NCBI GenBank assembly: GCA_012522615.1
Contig: JAAYKB010000093.1
Location: 1 to 37,908 of the forward strand
Source of the DNA: Clostridiales bacterium
Lineage (GTDB): Bacteria; Bacillota; Clostridia; Oscillospirales; Acutalibacteraceae
Direction of reading: 5' to 3'
DNA: 37,908 nt
This document shows, piece after piece, positions 19,328-31,167 of this stretch. Every line of letters begins with the position of its first letter. Positions within the stretch are counted from its first letter, which is position 1. Under the pieces are notes generated by a model. The model was not told the DNA's origin. It ran no database searches and saw only the letters and a list, made by a program, of their open reading frames with translations. A program made the translations under genes and the position numbers.

Positions 19328-19475
19328 ATGGAAGTCCTCCTTTTCTGATCCGCTGCAAAGGGAGAAGAGGAACAGAACGGGAAATCAAAAAAGTCTTTAT
19401 ACCGAAAAAACACATCTACATGCCATTCGGTATGAAAGACTTTTCGGCGAAACAATATGACTATACGGCTTTTTA

Positions 19476-20219
19476 CTATACTGAATCTTTGGAGTATTTA
19501 TAGTGCCCGTATCCGTAAAAATTAGTATTTACTGTTCTGGAATCATTGAAGATGACTCCAAGTATGTTTACTTCCGCAAATTCACAGCTTTCAATGGCCT
19601 TTTTAAGCTGGTCGTGGCGAGAACTCCCATGTCTTATGACAAGCAGGACTCCCGCGGTCTGTTTTGCAACAATGATTGCGTCGGATACAATATTTAACGG
19701 GGATGCGTCAAGAACAACATAATCATATGCTTTTTGAACGATTGCCAGCAGGTCGGACATACGGGTGGAACCGAGCAACTCCGAGGGGTTGGGAGACAGA
19801 GGACCTGCCGTAATAACATCAAGATTGGGGGCAACATTTTCATGCAGCGCGTCTTCAATCTTATCAATACCGCAGAGTATGCTTGTAAGACCTTTATTGG
19901 TCGGCAGCTTAAAGAACTGATGCACCGAAGGCTTGCGAAGGTCGCAATCCATCAGCAGAACCTGTGCGCCGGTCTGTGCCAACACCATAGCAAGATTGAC
20001 AGATGTTGTCGATTTGCCTTCGTTGGGCATGGCGCTTGCAACGACCACGGTCTTGCTGGTCTTGGTTGCAAGGGTGAATAAAAGATTGGTTCTTATAGTT
20101 TTAAATGCCTCTCGCACATGAAAGGGGGCCGATTCGTTTAACAGAATGCCGTCCGCAGGCTTTCTTCTTTTTGTGGAAGTAAAATCAACGACATTCTTTG
20201 CAGGCTTGGTTATGCTCAT
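19476..20219 (-). CDS. CpsD/CapB family BY-kinase (tyrosine-protein kinase)
   Basis: FHVREAFKTIRTNLLFT, ASAMPNEGKSTTSVNLAMVLAQTGAQVLLMDCDLRKPSVHQFF; C-terminal Tyr cluster YGYGHYKYSKDSV. Confidence 0.95.
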   Translation of the reverse strand: MSITKPAKNVVDFTSTKRRKPADGILLNESAPFHVREAFKTIRTNLLFTLATKTSKTVVVASAMPNEGKSTTSVNLAMVLAQTGAQVLLMDCDLRKPSVHQFFKLPTNKGLTSILCGIDKIEDALHENVAPNLDVITAGPLSPNPSELLGSTRMSDLLAIVQKAYDYVVLDASPLNIVSDAIIVAKQTAGVLLVIRHGSSRHDQLKKAIESCEFAEVNILGVIFNDSRTVNTNFYGYGHYKYSKDSV

Positions 20220-20222
20220 GAC

Positions 20223-20915
20223 CTAGTATCCTCCTTTTGTCTGAGAGTTCAATACCGGTATCGAACCAAGTACCGGTATGTTATACAACTTTTTTATCTC
20301 ATCTTCACCCTTTACACGCAAATCAAGCATGTCCCTAAGCACAATATACAATACCGATACGAAAAGCCCCAACATAATTCCGAATATACAATTCAGACTT
20401 AAATTCGGCGAAGAAGGTCTAGTAATAGGTTTGGCATAATCAATGACCTTGATAATACCGGTTTCTGTGAAGTCTTTAATAATATCGGGGGCGGTTCTTG
20501 CAATCGCGTTGACGATTTCCATGGATTTTTTCGGACTGTCGGAAGTAATCGAAATATTCATAATCTGCGTTTCCTGAGCAGTTGAGACTGACATCATTCT
20601 TCTAATCTGATTAGAGGTGTAGGGGAGATTATGATTAAGAACTACCTCATCGAGAACCCTGTCGCTCTTGATTAAACTTGTATATGTATTGACGACCTTC
20701 TGTGCGGTTATCACATCGTAATAGTCGCTGCTGCTGCTCGAGGATTTTTGAGAGCCCGAAACATACAGTTGGACAGTCGAAGTGTACATAGGCTTTAATA
20801 ACAGCTTGGTAATACCGAATGCGCCTAAAAGACCGATAAGACATGCAAGCAGAATCACCCAGATGTTTTTAAAAAGTAATCGGAAAAGCGCCAGTAAATC
20901 AAGAGAACCATGCAC
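20223..20915 (-). CDS. Wzz/YveK family polysaccharide chain-length regulator (BY-kinase modulator)
   Basis: N- and C-terminal TM segments; PMYTSTVQLYVSG; A-KPITRPSSPN proline-rich segment (YAKPITRPSSPNLSLN). Confidence 0.93.
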   Translation of the reverse strand: MHGSLDLLALFRLLFKNIWVILLACLIGLLGAFGITKLLLKPMYTSTVQLYVSGSQKSSSSSSDYYDVITAQKVVNTYTSLIKSDRVLDEVVLNHNLPYTSNQIRRMMSVSTAQETQIMNISITSDSPKKSMEIVNAIARTAPDIIKDFTETGIIKVIDYAKPITRPSSPNLSLNCIFGIMLGLFVSVLYIVLRDMLDLRVKGEDEIKKLYNIPVLGSIPVLNSQTKGGY

Positions 20916-21002
20916 AGTGTTGCCTCCTTGCTTTTTGAATCATAAATGATACAAATATTACCGAACTCTATAAAAGTCGGCGGCTTAACGCCATCTTGTC
21001 CC

Positions 21003-21011
21003 ATTATAGCA
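21003..21011 (-). promoter_or_regulatory. Possible extended -10 promoter for the wzz/BY-kinase/cpsB operon
   Basis: Minus strand TGCTATAAT about 90 nt upstream of the wzz start. Confidence 0.4.
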
Positions 21012-21350
21012 TAGAAGATTGTCAAATTAAATAGAACTTTAGAAAAAAATTTTTAACATTTACTTTATTGAATTTTTTAGAAATTTTCCGGATTAAACAC
21101 CCGCAGTCTGTAACAGGTAAAGTTGTTGGGTATAATCCGGTCTAAAGCACAAAATATTTATGATTTTAATTTTTGCATGCCTTTTGCATGTGTTATCATG
21201 TATTATAGCAATAAAAGTGCCAATAATCGTATATAATATACGTATAAATGGATACAGATAAAATAAAATTATAATATATTAGCTAAAAGTTATATGTCAA
21301 AATTTACAAAAAATTGCGATTAAAATAGAAAATAATTTAACATTTGGCAG

Positions 21351-21379
21351 TTGCCATTTTTTATATTATGATGTATAAT
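21351..21379 (+). promoter_or_regulatory. Sigma-A promoter of the sortase locus
   Basis: TTGCCA (21351-21356), 17 nt, TATAAT (21374-21379). Confidence 0.7.
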
Positions 21380-21441
21380 ACCGGTATGAGATGATTGTGA
21401 CTGGTATTGCGCATGGATTATCACGGAAAAGGAGTTTTATT

Positions 21442-21993
21442 ATGAAAAAGGTTTTCGCAACGATTATATGCTTTATCATTGCTACAGCGGTAGCGATAAG
21501 CGCGTCTGCTGCCGGACTTGATGCAAACAAACAGAAGGTCCTGGATGCCCTTAAAGAAAAGGTAACGGCAAACGGAAAAACCTACTCTGTGCCTGCCGAT
21601 CTTATTACACAGGCCGAAAATTATCTGAAGAGGGATGATGTTACCATCACCGCCGATCAGGCAGACGCTATTGTAGAGCAGATTGAGGCTGCGGCCGAGA
21701 TTGTCAAGAAAGCCGGGGTTTCCACCGCTGCCGAGCTGAGCGCAGCAGAAAAGACCGCTTTGCTTGAAAAAATCAATGCTGCCGCAGAGGTTGTTAACCT
21801 GACCGTTTCGGTAGATTCGGCCAAAGGGAAAATCACGGTTTTGTCCGGAAATGAGCTGGTTGCTTCCGACGAGGGTGCCATCAAATTTACAGGCGTTGAT
21901 GTCTCATATCTTGTGGTTCTGGCAGCTTCGGTAGTTGCGCTTCTTACCGGATGCTATGTTGCCGCCCGTAGGATGAGGCTGTTTTCCAGATGA
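21442..21993 (+). CDS. Putative secreted, sortase-anchored protein with non-LPXTG sorting signal
   Basis: Signal peptide MKKVFATIICFIIATAVAISASAAG; C-terminus IKFTGVDVSYLVVLAASVVALLTGCYVAARRMRLFSR (motif, hydrophobic stretch, basic tail); RBS AAAAGGAG. Confidence 0.75.
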   Translation: MKKVFATIICFIIATAVAISASAAGLDANKQKVLDALKEKVTANGKTYSVPADLITQAENYLKRDDVTITADQADAIVEQIEAAAEIVKKAGVSTAAELSAAEKTALLEKINAAAEVVNLTVSVDSAKGKITVLSGNELVASDEGAIKFTGVDVSYLVVLAASVVALLTGCYVAARRMRLFSR

Positions 21994-22670
21994 TTCGACG
22001 CAATTTTATAAAAAAGGGAGCAATGGTATATTTATATTTGCCATTGCTCCTTTGCACGATTGGATATATTATCATGTATATTGTGCTCTATCCCATTGTT
22101 CGACCCGTCCTATCATCCATGAACCTGATAATTTCCGAAAACAAACCCGATTACTCATCAAAGATTACTTCTATATTTAAGGATGAAGATGCGGGTTTTC
22201 TGGATTCGGAAACAGTGAATGAGAAGGACGTGGTTATGCCAACCTACGGCACCCATTATGCCCGCCTTGAAATCAGCTCGGTGTCGATTAAAACCGATCT
22301 GTATTTTGGGGACAGTACCGCCGTGCTTAAAAAGGGGGTAGGGCAATATATTGGGAGCTCTATACCGGGTTATGGAAAACCGTTGCTTATAGGCGGACAT
22401 AACATCAGCGCCTTCCGGGCGCTTCAGCATGTTAAAAAGGGAGATACTGTGGTAATAACGACAAACTACGGAGTATATAAATACGAGATTACCGGCACAA
22501 AGGTCGCTGATCATCGGGACAAAAAGGCATATGACCTTTCTCAGGAAAAGGAGCAGTTAATCCTTTATACATGCTATCCTTTCAACAAGCTCGGACTTAC
22601 CTCCAAGCGTTATTTTGTCTATGCCGATAAGGTTTCCGGGCCGAGAATAGTATCCGCTCCGGCAGTATAA
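21990..22670 (+). CDS. Sortase, class D-like
   Basis: N-terminal TM; catalytic His in IGGHNISAF, Cys in LILYTCYPFNKLG, Arg in SKRYFVYAD; ATGA overlap with the upstream gene. Confidence 0.9.
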   Translation: MIRRNFIKKGAMVYLYLPLLLCTIGYIIMYIVLYPIVRPVLSSMNLIISENKPDYSSKITSIFKDEDAGFLDSETVNEKDVVMPTYGTHYARLEISSVSIKTDLYFGDSTAVLKKGVGQYIGSSIPGYGKPLLIGGHNISAFRALQHVKKGDTVVITTNYGVYKYEITGTKVADHRDKKAYDLSQEKEQLILYTCYPFNKLGLTSKRYFVYADKVSGPRIVSAPAV

Positions 22671-22690
22671 AAGGAAAGGTCATAGATTTC

Positions 22691-23533
22691 ATGAATAAGT
22701 TCCTTGTTTCACAGGTCATCAGTGCTATACTGTCATTTTTAATGATGATTTGTATAACAGTGTTGGCAACCTCTATTTGTTTGTCACTGACATTTTTTCG
22801 CCCAGGTTTTATTACCGAACGGATGAATGACAAATACTACAATTTGGCGCTGGACTCTCTCAGACAAACCCTGAAAGATGAGATTGCGCCCCCCAGCCAT
22901 ATGCCGGAAGAGGTGTTCGGCGAGTTGTTTAACGTTTACCTTATTGAAGAGGACTCTCAGGAAAGTGTTCGGGCAATACTTGAAGGCATTGATTATTTTC
23001 ATGATTCCTCGCAGGTTCGTAAGATGGTTATGGACAGGTTTATTAAATATGCCGAGGAAAACAATATTGACCATGCCGAAACAAATCTCGAAGCACTTGC
23101 CGATATCTGCATCGAGGAATATAAACGTCAGATCAGCGTACCCTATTTAAAGAGCTTCGCGCCTATCAGGCATATGTTCCAGGAGGCATTCACATATATG
23201 ATTTTGATTCTTTCTTTTCTTTTGATTCTGTTGCTCTTCTTTTTGTTCGGAATCCACAGATTCAAGCACCGCGCGTTAAGATACTGTATTTACAGTCTTT
23301 TTGCATCGGCTTTGCTGATGATTCCTATTCCGCTCTTCTTATTAATCCAGGGCGCCTATAATAAAATCAACTTATCACCGGAGCATGTCAAGATGCTGTT
23401 CACATCAATGATAAGTTCAACATTACTGTCTTTAGTACTCTGCGGTGCTTTGATTGCCGCTGTCGGCGGAGGCTTGATTCTTGTGGTGCGGAGTATGAGA
23501 TACAAGGCTATCAGAGGCGGGAAAAAGTATTAA
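22691..23533 (+). CDS. Hypothetical membrane protein of the sortase locus
   Basis: N-terminal TM, ~130-aa predicted extracytoplasmic region, three C-terminal hydrophobic segments; RBS GGAAAGG. Confidence 0.78.
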   Translation: MNKFLVSQVISAILSFLMMICITVLATSICLSLTFFRPGFITERMNDKYYNLALDSLRQTLKDEIAPPSHMPEEVFGELFNVYLIEEDSQESVRAILEGIDYFHDSSQVRKMVMDRFIKYAEENNIDHAETNLEALADICIEEYKRQISVPYLKSFAPIRHMFQEAFTYMILILSFLLILLLFFLFGIHRFKHRALRYCIYSLFASALLMIPIPLFLLIQGAYNKINLSPEHVKMLFTSMISSTLLSLVLCGALIAAVGGGLILVVRSMRYKAIRGGKKY

Positions 23534-23600
23534 GCCTCTCTGAGACTAGGCTTGCGAATCCGATTATCAACCATCCAAGATACAATAACATAATGATGTA

Positions 23601-23641
23601 AAAAAGCCTGATGTTCAGCAAAAAGCTGTCGTCAGGCTTTT
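23601..23641 (+). terminator. Terminator of the sortase locus
   Basis: AAAAAGCCTGA...TCAGGCTTTTA inverted repeat. Confidence 0.75.
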
Positions 23642-23663
23642 ATCTGTCTGTTTATCAATAAGA

Positions 23664-24137
23664 TTAGTCGTCCAAATCGGCTATATCGTGCTTGGGCGGA
23701 TTACGCAAAAGCTGGCGTGCCTGCCGAATCTCGGCAAGACGCTGTGCGATGGTCTCCTCGGTACGGCGCAGCAGATCCTCGGAAAAATCGCTGGCGCCCT
23801 TTCGCATTTCCCGGGATTTCATCTGTGCCTGGGTCAAAATTTCGTTTGCCTTTTGCTGTGCCTGCTTCACAATCTCTTCCTGAGATACAAGACGGCGAGC
23901 GCGTTCCTCCGCATTGCGTATGATACCCTCGGCTTCCCGCTTGGCGGTCTCTACAATATCGCCACGGTCGGCAACGATTGCTTTGGCCTGGCGCACCTCG
24001 CTGGGCATATTCCCGCGGATATCATCCACAATATTGCGGAGCTGTTCGGCGTCAACAACACGCTTGCTTGACAGAGGAAGACTCCACGCTTTATCAAGCA
24101 TATCATCAATCTGTTCCAACAGTTCTTCAACCGTCAT
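23664..24137 (-). CDS. Coiled-coil protein, DivIVA/ATP-synthase-b-like conserved hypothetical
   Basis: MTVEELLEQIDDMLDKAWSLPLSSKRVVDAEQLRNIVDDIRGNMPSEVRQAKAIVADRGDIVETAKREAEGIIRNAEERARRLVSQ, Ala/Glu/Lys-rich coiled coil. Confidence 0.8.
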   Translation of the reverse strand: MTVEELLEQIDDMLDKAWSLPLSSKRVVDAEQLRNIVDDIRGNMPSEVRQAKAIVADRGDIVETAKREAEGIIRNAEERARRLVSQEEIVKQAQQKANEILTQAQMKSREMRKGASDFSEDLLRRTEETIAQRLAEIRQARQLLRNPPKHDIADLDD

Positions 24138-24172
24138 TTTCCAAGACCATCCTTTCTTTTTAAAAGCTGATA

Positions 24173-24688
24173 CTACATTTTCCCGCTTGCTGCCTTATCA
24201 GCATTTGTATGTTTAACCTTTTTTGTAATATCATCGATAATACATTCGGGAACAAAATCCGAAACATCCCCTCCGAGCCGTGCCACCTGCTTGACAAGGC
24301 TTGAAGAGAGATACATATACTCCGCCGTGGTGGTTAAAAAAACCGTCTCAACCTTTGGATTAATTTTGCGGTTGGTGAGGGCCATCTGAAACTCGTACTC
24401 AAAGTCGGACAGGGCGCGAAGCCCTTTAACGATAACCGAAGCACCCTTGAGCTTTGTATAATCCGCAAGCAGACCATCGTAGTATTCAACCTTGACATTG
24501 CCCAACCCTGCCGTCGCACGCTTAAGAAACTCAACGCGTTCCTCTTTTGTAAACATAGCCTGCTTTGCCGTATTGGTCATTACAACAACAATTACGTTAT
24601 CAAATAGTGAAGACGCCCGGCGGATTATATCCATATGTCCCTGCGTTACGGGATCAAAGCTGCCTGGGCAGACTGCTGTTTTTGCCAT
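24173..24688 (-). CDS. coaD: Phosphopantetheine adenylyltransferase
   Basis: AVCPGSFDPVTQGHMDIIRRASSLFDNVIV; IVKGLRALSDFEYEFQMALTNRKI. Confidence 0.97.
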   Translation of the reverse strand: MAKTAVCPGSFDPVTQGHMDIIRRASSLFDNVIVVVMTNTAKQAMFTKEERVEFLKRATAGLGNVKVEYYDGLLADYTKLKGASVIVKGLRALSDFEYEFQMALTNRKINPKVETVFLTTTAEYMYLSSSLVKQVARLGGDVSDFVPECIIDDITKKVKHTNADKAASGKM

Positions 24689-24739
24689 ATATATTCATAT
24701 CCTTTCAGGCATCGACGTTAACTAAGCCCTGCCTTATTC

Positions 24740-25297
24740 CTAGACATTTTCCCAACGGTAAAGCCGGATTCGCACCCTTCCGTAACTGTAAATACGGGAA
24801 AGGGTATATAAGCCCGCATGCTCGGGCATATAGGTGTCACTGTCGGATTCGCAGACAATAACACCACCCGGATTCATGTGGGGGTGAACCGCCTGTAACG
24901 CCGGTATAAGCAGTCCGGAGGAATAGGGAGGATCCAAAAATGCAATGTCATATTTATCACTTGACCGGGCAAGGTACGACAAGCCGTCTGTGTTGAGAAC
25001 CTGCGCCCTTTTTGGAATGTCGGGGTCCCTGCGAGCCATTCCGTTCAAATTTCTTCGGATAACGGCAACCGCGTCGGGGCTTTTATCAATAAAAACACAT
25101 CCGGCAGCACCCCGGCTGAGGGCTTCCAGTCCCATCTGACCCGAACCGGCGAACATATCAAGAACCTGACGACCCTCTATCTCAAACTGAAGCGCACTGA
25201 AAATACCCTCCTTGACCCTTTCGGCAGTGGGACGAGTATCATCGCCCGCAAGGGTTTCAAGACGAAAGCCGCGTGCGCTTCCGGTAATAATTCGCAA
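24740..25297 (-). CDS. rsmD: 16S rRNA (guanine(966)-N(2))-methyltransferase
   Basis: RIITGSARGFRLETLAGDDTRPTAERVKEGIFSALQ, DMFAGSGQMGLEALSRGA, FLDPPYSSG; TTG start at 25297 with RBS AAGGAGCGG. Confidence 0.95.
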   Translation of the reverse strand: MRIITGSARGFRLETLAGDDTRPTAERVKEGIFSALQFEIEGRQVLDMFAGSGQMGLEALSRGAAGCVFIDKSPDAVAVIRRNLNGMARRDPDIPKRAQVLNTDGLSYLARSSDKYDIAFLDPPYSSGLLIPALQAVHPHMNPGGVIVCESDSDTYMPEHAGLYTLSRIYSYGRVRIRLYRWENV

Positions 25298-25331
25298 ACC
25301 GTTCCGCTCCTTTTTAACATAGGCGGGATTT

Positions 25332-26126
25332 TTAAAGCTTTTTGTCTTTTTCAAAGCTCGCGCTTACGGCGGATATCACGGCGTCCTCAAAACCGTGCTC
25401 CTGGAGCGCGCAGACTCCCTCGATTGTTGTACCTCCCGGAGAGCAAACCTGATCGGCAAGATTGCGCGGGTGCTCGCCCGTTTCCTGCATAAGACGGGTG
25501 GTGCCTAGCACCGATTGGGCGGCAATTTTCAGGGCGGCCGATTTCGGGATACCGTACCTCACACCGGCCTGCGCCAAGGAGTCGATATACATAAGTGTAA
25601 AGGCGGGCGAACAACCCGCAATGGAGGTAAAGGCGGGAAAAAGATGCTCGTCCAGTTCAATTATCTGACCGACCGCCTCAAATATCATCCGCACGGTTTT
25701 TTTATGCGTATCGGTGACATGGCCATTGGCACAGAATGCCGCCATACCCTCCCCGACCCGGGCGGCTATGTTGGGCATGACGCGAACTAAAGGAACTCCG
25801 CCGCCGAGCAGTTCTTCAATCCACGAGATGGATTTACCGGCCGCAATGGAGATGACAAGGGGAGTACGGCGGGCAAGAATGGGCGAAAGGGCAGGAAGAA
25901 CCGAGGGCAGAATCTGGGGCTTAACCGCAAGTATCACGGTATCGGCCTGTTTTGCAACCTCCTCGGCCGAAGACGAAATAACAATTCCGCAGTCCTCAAA
26001 AAGCTGCATAAGTCTGGCCGAATCCCGGTCATAAACCAGAATATCCCCGCCGCGAAAACCTCCGGACACCAATCCGCGCAGGATGGCGCCCCCCATATTT
26101 CCCGCGCCGATAAAACCAATCTTCAT
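25332..26126 (-). CDS. proC: Pyrroline-5-carboxylate reductase
   Basis: MKIGFIGAGNMGGAILRGLVSGG; VRVMPNIAARVGEGM; CSPGGTTIEGVCALQEHGF. Confidence 0.97.
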   Translation of the reverse strand: MKIGFIGAGNMGGAILRGLVSGGFRGGDILVYDRDSARLMQLFEDCGIVISSSAEEVAKQADTVILAVKPQILPSVLPALSPILARRTPLVISIAAGKSISWIEELLGGGVPLVRVMPNIAARVGEGMAAFCANGHVTDTHKKTVRMIFEAVGQIIELDEHLFPAFTSIAGCSPAFTLMYIDSLAQAGVRYGIPKSAALKIAAQSVLGTTRLMQETGEHPRNLADQVCSPGGTTIEGVCALQEHGFEDAVISAVSASFEKDKKL

Positions 26127-26252
26127 ACCAATCCATGTCCTTTCAACACGATACCCAAAACCGTTTAGTTTATTCTACATTTTTACATGATATATGTCAA
26201 TAACGCTATAACAAGCCGACAAAATTAACATGCAGTCTGACCATGCCCGACT

Positions 26253-26951
26253 TTATTGCCGCTGCCTGCATTTTTTACTGCGCGAGAAATTTGCGGCGGC
26301 TCCCGAGCATCGGGCAGGAAGACGCAAAAATCTTTCAAACCATCGCTGCCGCAGGCGGTTGGACGCGTGGAAATAAAGGTTCACAACCCCCTCAAGGCCG
26401 GCGTCTTCAATCGAAGAAAAGCCGTAGCCTGCCGTATCATCCAGCAGCAAGATTTTTTTTAAGAGTTCAAAGCCCTCGTCGGGATGCTTCCGCGCCTTTA
26501 AAAAGGCCGAGGAAAGCTCGCGGATGGTTGAGTTCTCCCGCATAACCGAACGCCATCTGATGGCATGCCCGGGACAGCTTAGTCTTCCCGGAGGAAAGAG
26601 CCGCGTCTTTGGCGGTGTACAGAAGACGTCCTTTAAAACCCCGTCGCTGTAAAGCCGGAGGGAGAACCCGTTGCGGCATCCGACTACCCCGATAGCACGG
26701 GTGCACAGCTTTAAGGTCAGACAGCGCGAAAGGTCGTAAAAAGCCTTCAGCTCATTACGGTCTGCACAATCGTCAAATAATGCCCAGCCGTTGCCTGTTC
26801 GGACAAAAGCAACCGTGTGCTCCGCGCTTTCCTTGCGGCAAGGCACATATCCCTGTGCGTCCATATATGCGGTAACGAGATATATGATACGCTCCTGCGC
26901 CGCTTCAAAGCCTTGGTCAAGCAGGAGCTGCAGGCTGGCATATTCCTTCAT
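26253..26951 (-). CDS. Hypothetical protein, 232 aa
   Basis: Long ORF with plausible RBS (GGAATGACC) in the gap between proC and the P-type ATPase; family not recognised. Confidence 0.6.
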   Translation of the reverse strand: MKEYASLQLLLDQGFEAAQERIIYLVTAYMDAQGYVPCRKESAEHTVAFVRTGNGWALFDDCADRNELKAFYDLSRCLTLKLCTRAIGVVGCRNGFSLRLYSDGVLKDVFCTPPKTRLFPPGRLSCPGHAIRWRSVMRENSTIRELSSAFLKARKHPDEGFELLKKILLLDDTAGYGFSSIEDAGLEGVVNLYFHASNRLRQRWFERFLRLPARCSGAAANFSRSKKCRQRQ

Positions 26952-27017
26952 GGGGAGGTCATTCCTTTCCGCCGTACAGGCAAATACGTCAAATTAATTA
27001 TATTAAACCCGTCGCTG

Positions 27018-29672
<2,655 letters not shown>

Positions 29673-29813
29673 AGGTACCCCTAGTATTTTATATACCGCA
29701 GCATTTGGCTGCACGTTGTTATTATAATGTATTTATACTTAATATGGAAGAAAAAACGCAAAATTAATATTTAATTCATTTTACGACCGATAAAAGCGCC
29801 GACATACTCTTTC

Positions 29814-29842
29814 TTGTATTCGTGTATACTGTGCGGTATAAT
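29814..29842 (+). promoter_or_regulatory. Sigma-A promoter of the flavoprotein gene
   Basis: TTGTAT (29814-29819), 17 nt, TATAAT (29837-29842). Confidence 0.65.
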
Positions 29843-29883
29843 CGGAATTACAATAGACAGTCCGTCGGAAAGGGGCGACCACC

Positions 29884-31137
29884 TTGGCGGAAAACAGATA
29901 TGACATTGTTATAATCGGCGGAGGAGCCGCAGGGCTTGCCGCATCCATATTTGCCGCCCGCGGCGCAAAAGGGAGCTGTTCGGTTGCGATAGTTGAAAAG
30001 CAGCAGCGTGTGGGGCGCAAACTGCTGGCAACCGGAAACGGCACATGCAACCTCAGCAACAGCGGCGCGGATTTGAGCCGTTATCACGGGAACGACAGGG
30101 GCTTTGCCAGTGGGGTGCTGGAGGGATTCCCGGTTGAGAAGACGTGTGAGTTTTTTGCCTCAATCGGGGTTGAATGTACAGAGCGCGAAGACGGGCGTAT
30201 ATATCCCTTGTGCCTTCAGGCCGGAGCCGTGCTCGACTGTATGCGCCTTGAAGCCCGGTCGCTGGGGGTTGCCGAGCTTGTCAATATGCAGGTTACCGGC
30301 ATTGTATGCAATGACGGTTTCATCCTCGATACAACCGGCGGCAGGCTGTATGCGAAAAGGGTGCTCGTATGTACCGGCGGCGCCGCCTCTCCGTCGCTCG
30401 GCGGGTCGGCGGAGTCCTATTCGCTCCTGACCTCGCTTGGGCATACCCGCACCCCGCTTTTTCCCTCAATCGTGCAGGTTCGCACCGACACCCAATATAT
30501 AAAATCGGTCAAGGGTATACGTGTGGACGCGGTTATCTCGTTTGAGCTCGACGGGCGCACTCTGGCGTCCGAAAAGGGAGAGGTCCTGTTTACCGATTAC
30601 GGACTGTCCGGACCCGCCGTGATGCAGATTTCCCGTTTCGTATCCGACTGGGAGAGGCGCAGACAGGGCAGGATGACGGCCGTTCTCAATCTCCTTCCCG
30701 ATATGGGGCAAGAACAGATAATGGAATCGCTGAGACGCAGGATAGGGATGCAGGGGCGTACCATGGGAGATATGCTTACCGGACTGTTGCAAAACCGTCT
30801 GGGACAGACGGTTTTGCGCTCTGCGGGCTACCGGGATTTCAGCCGTCCGGCAGTTTCCCTTGATGAAGATGATTTGGAACGCATAGCCAAGGCCATAACA
30901 AGGTGGGAAACAGAGGTAACCGGAACTCAGGGCATGGGCGGCGCCCAGACTACTGCCGGCGGGATTGCCACCGGGGAGTTCGACCCGAACACAATGGAAT
31001 CGCGGATTGTGCCCGGACTGTATGCTGCCGGCGAGCTTCTGGATATCGATGGAGACTGCGGCGGGTTTAATCTTCAATGGGCATGGGCGTCGGCCTATGC
31101 CGCTTCAAGGGCGATAATAGACTCGCTTGACAGGTGA
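29884..31137 (+). CDS. HI0933/YhiN family NAD(P)/FAD-dependent oxidoreductase
   Basis: YDIVIIGGGAAGLAASIFAA, RVGRKLLATGNGTCNLSN, TAGGIATGEFDPNTMESRIVPGLYAAGELLDIDGDCGGFNLQWAWASAYAAS; TTG start. Confidence 0.96.
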   Translation: MAENRYDIVIIGGGAAGLAASIFAARGAKGSCSVAIVEKQQRVGRKLLATGNGTCNLSNSGADLSRYHGNDRGFASGVLEGFPVEKTCEFFASIGVECTEREDGRIYPLCLQAGAVLDCMRLEARSLGVAELVNMQVTGIVCNDGFILDTTGGRLYAKRVLVCTGGAASPSLGGSAESYSLLTSLGHTRTPLFPSIVQVRTDTQYIKSVKGIRVDAVISFELDGRTLASEKGEVLFTDYGLSGPAVMQISRFVSDWERRRQGRMTAVLNLLPDMGQEQIMESLRRRIGMQGRTMGDMLTGLLQNRLGQTVLRSAGYRDFSRPAVSLDEDDLERIAKAITRWETEVTGTQGMGGAQTTAGGIATGEFDPNTMESRIVPGLYAAGELLDIDGDCGGFNLQWAWASAYAASRAIIDSLDR

Positions 31138-31167
31138 TATAAGATTCGGAAGGGAAATGGGAGCTTT

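Noticed and set aside
20915-21350. Possible small RNA in the wzz-sortase intergenic region
   Set aside because: AT-rich with short direct repeats, but no clear promoter plus terminator pair for an independent transcript.
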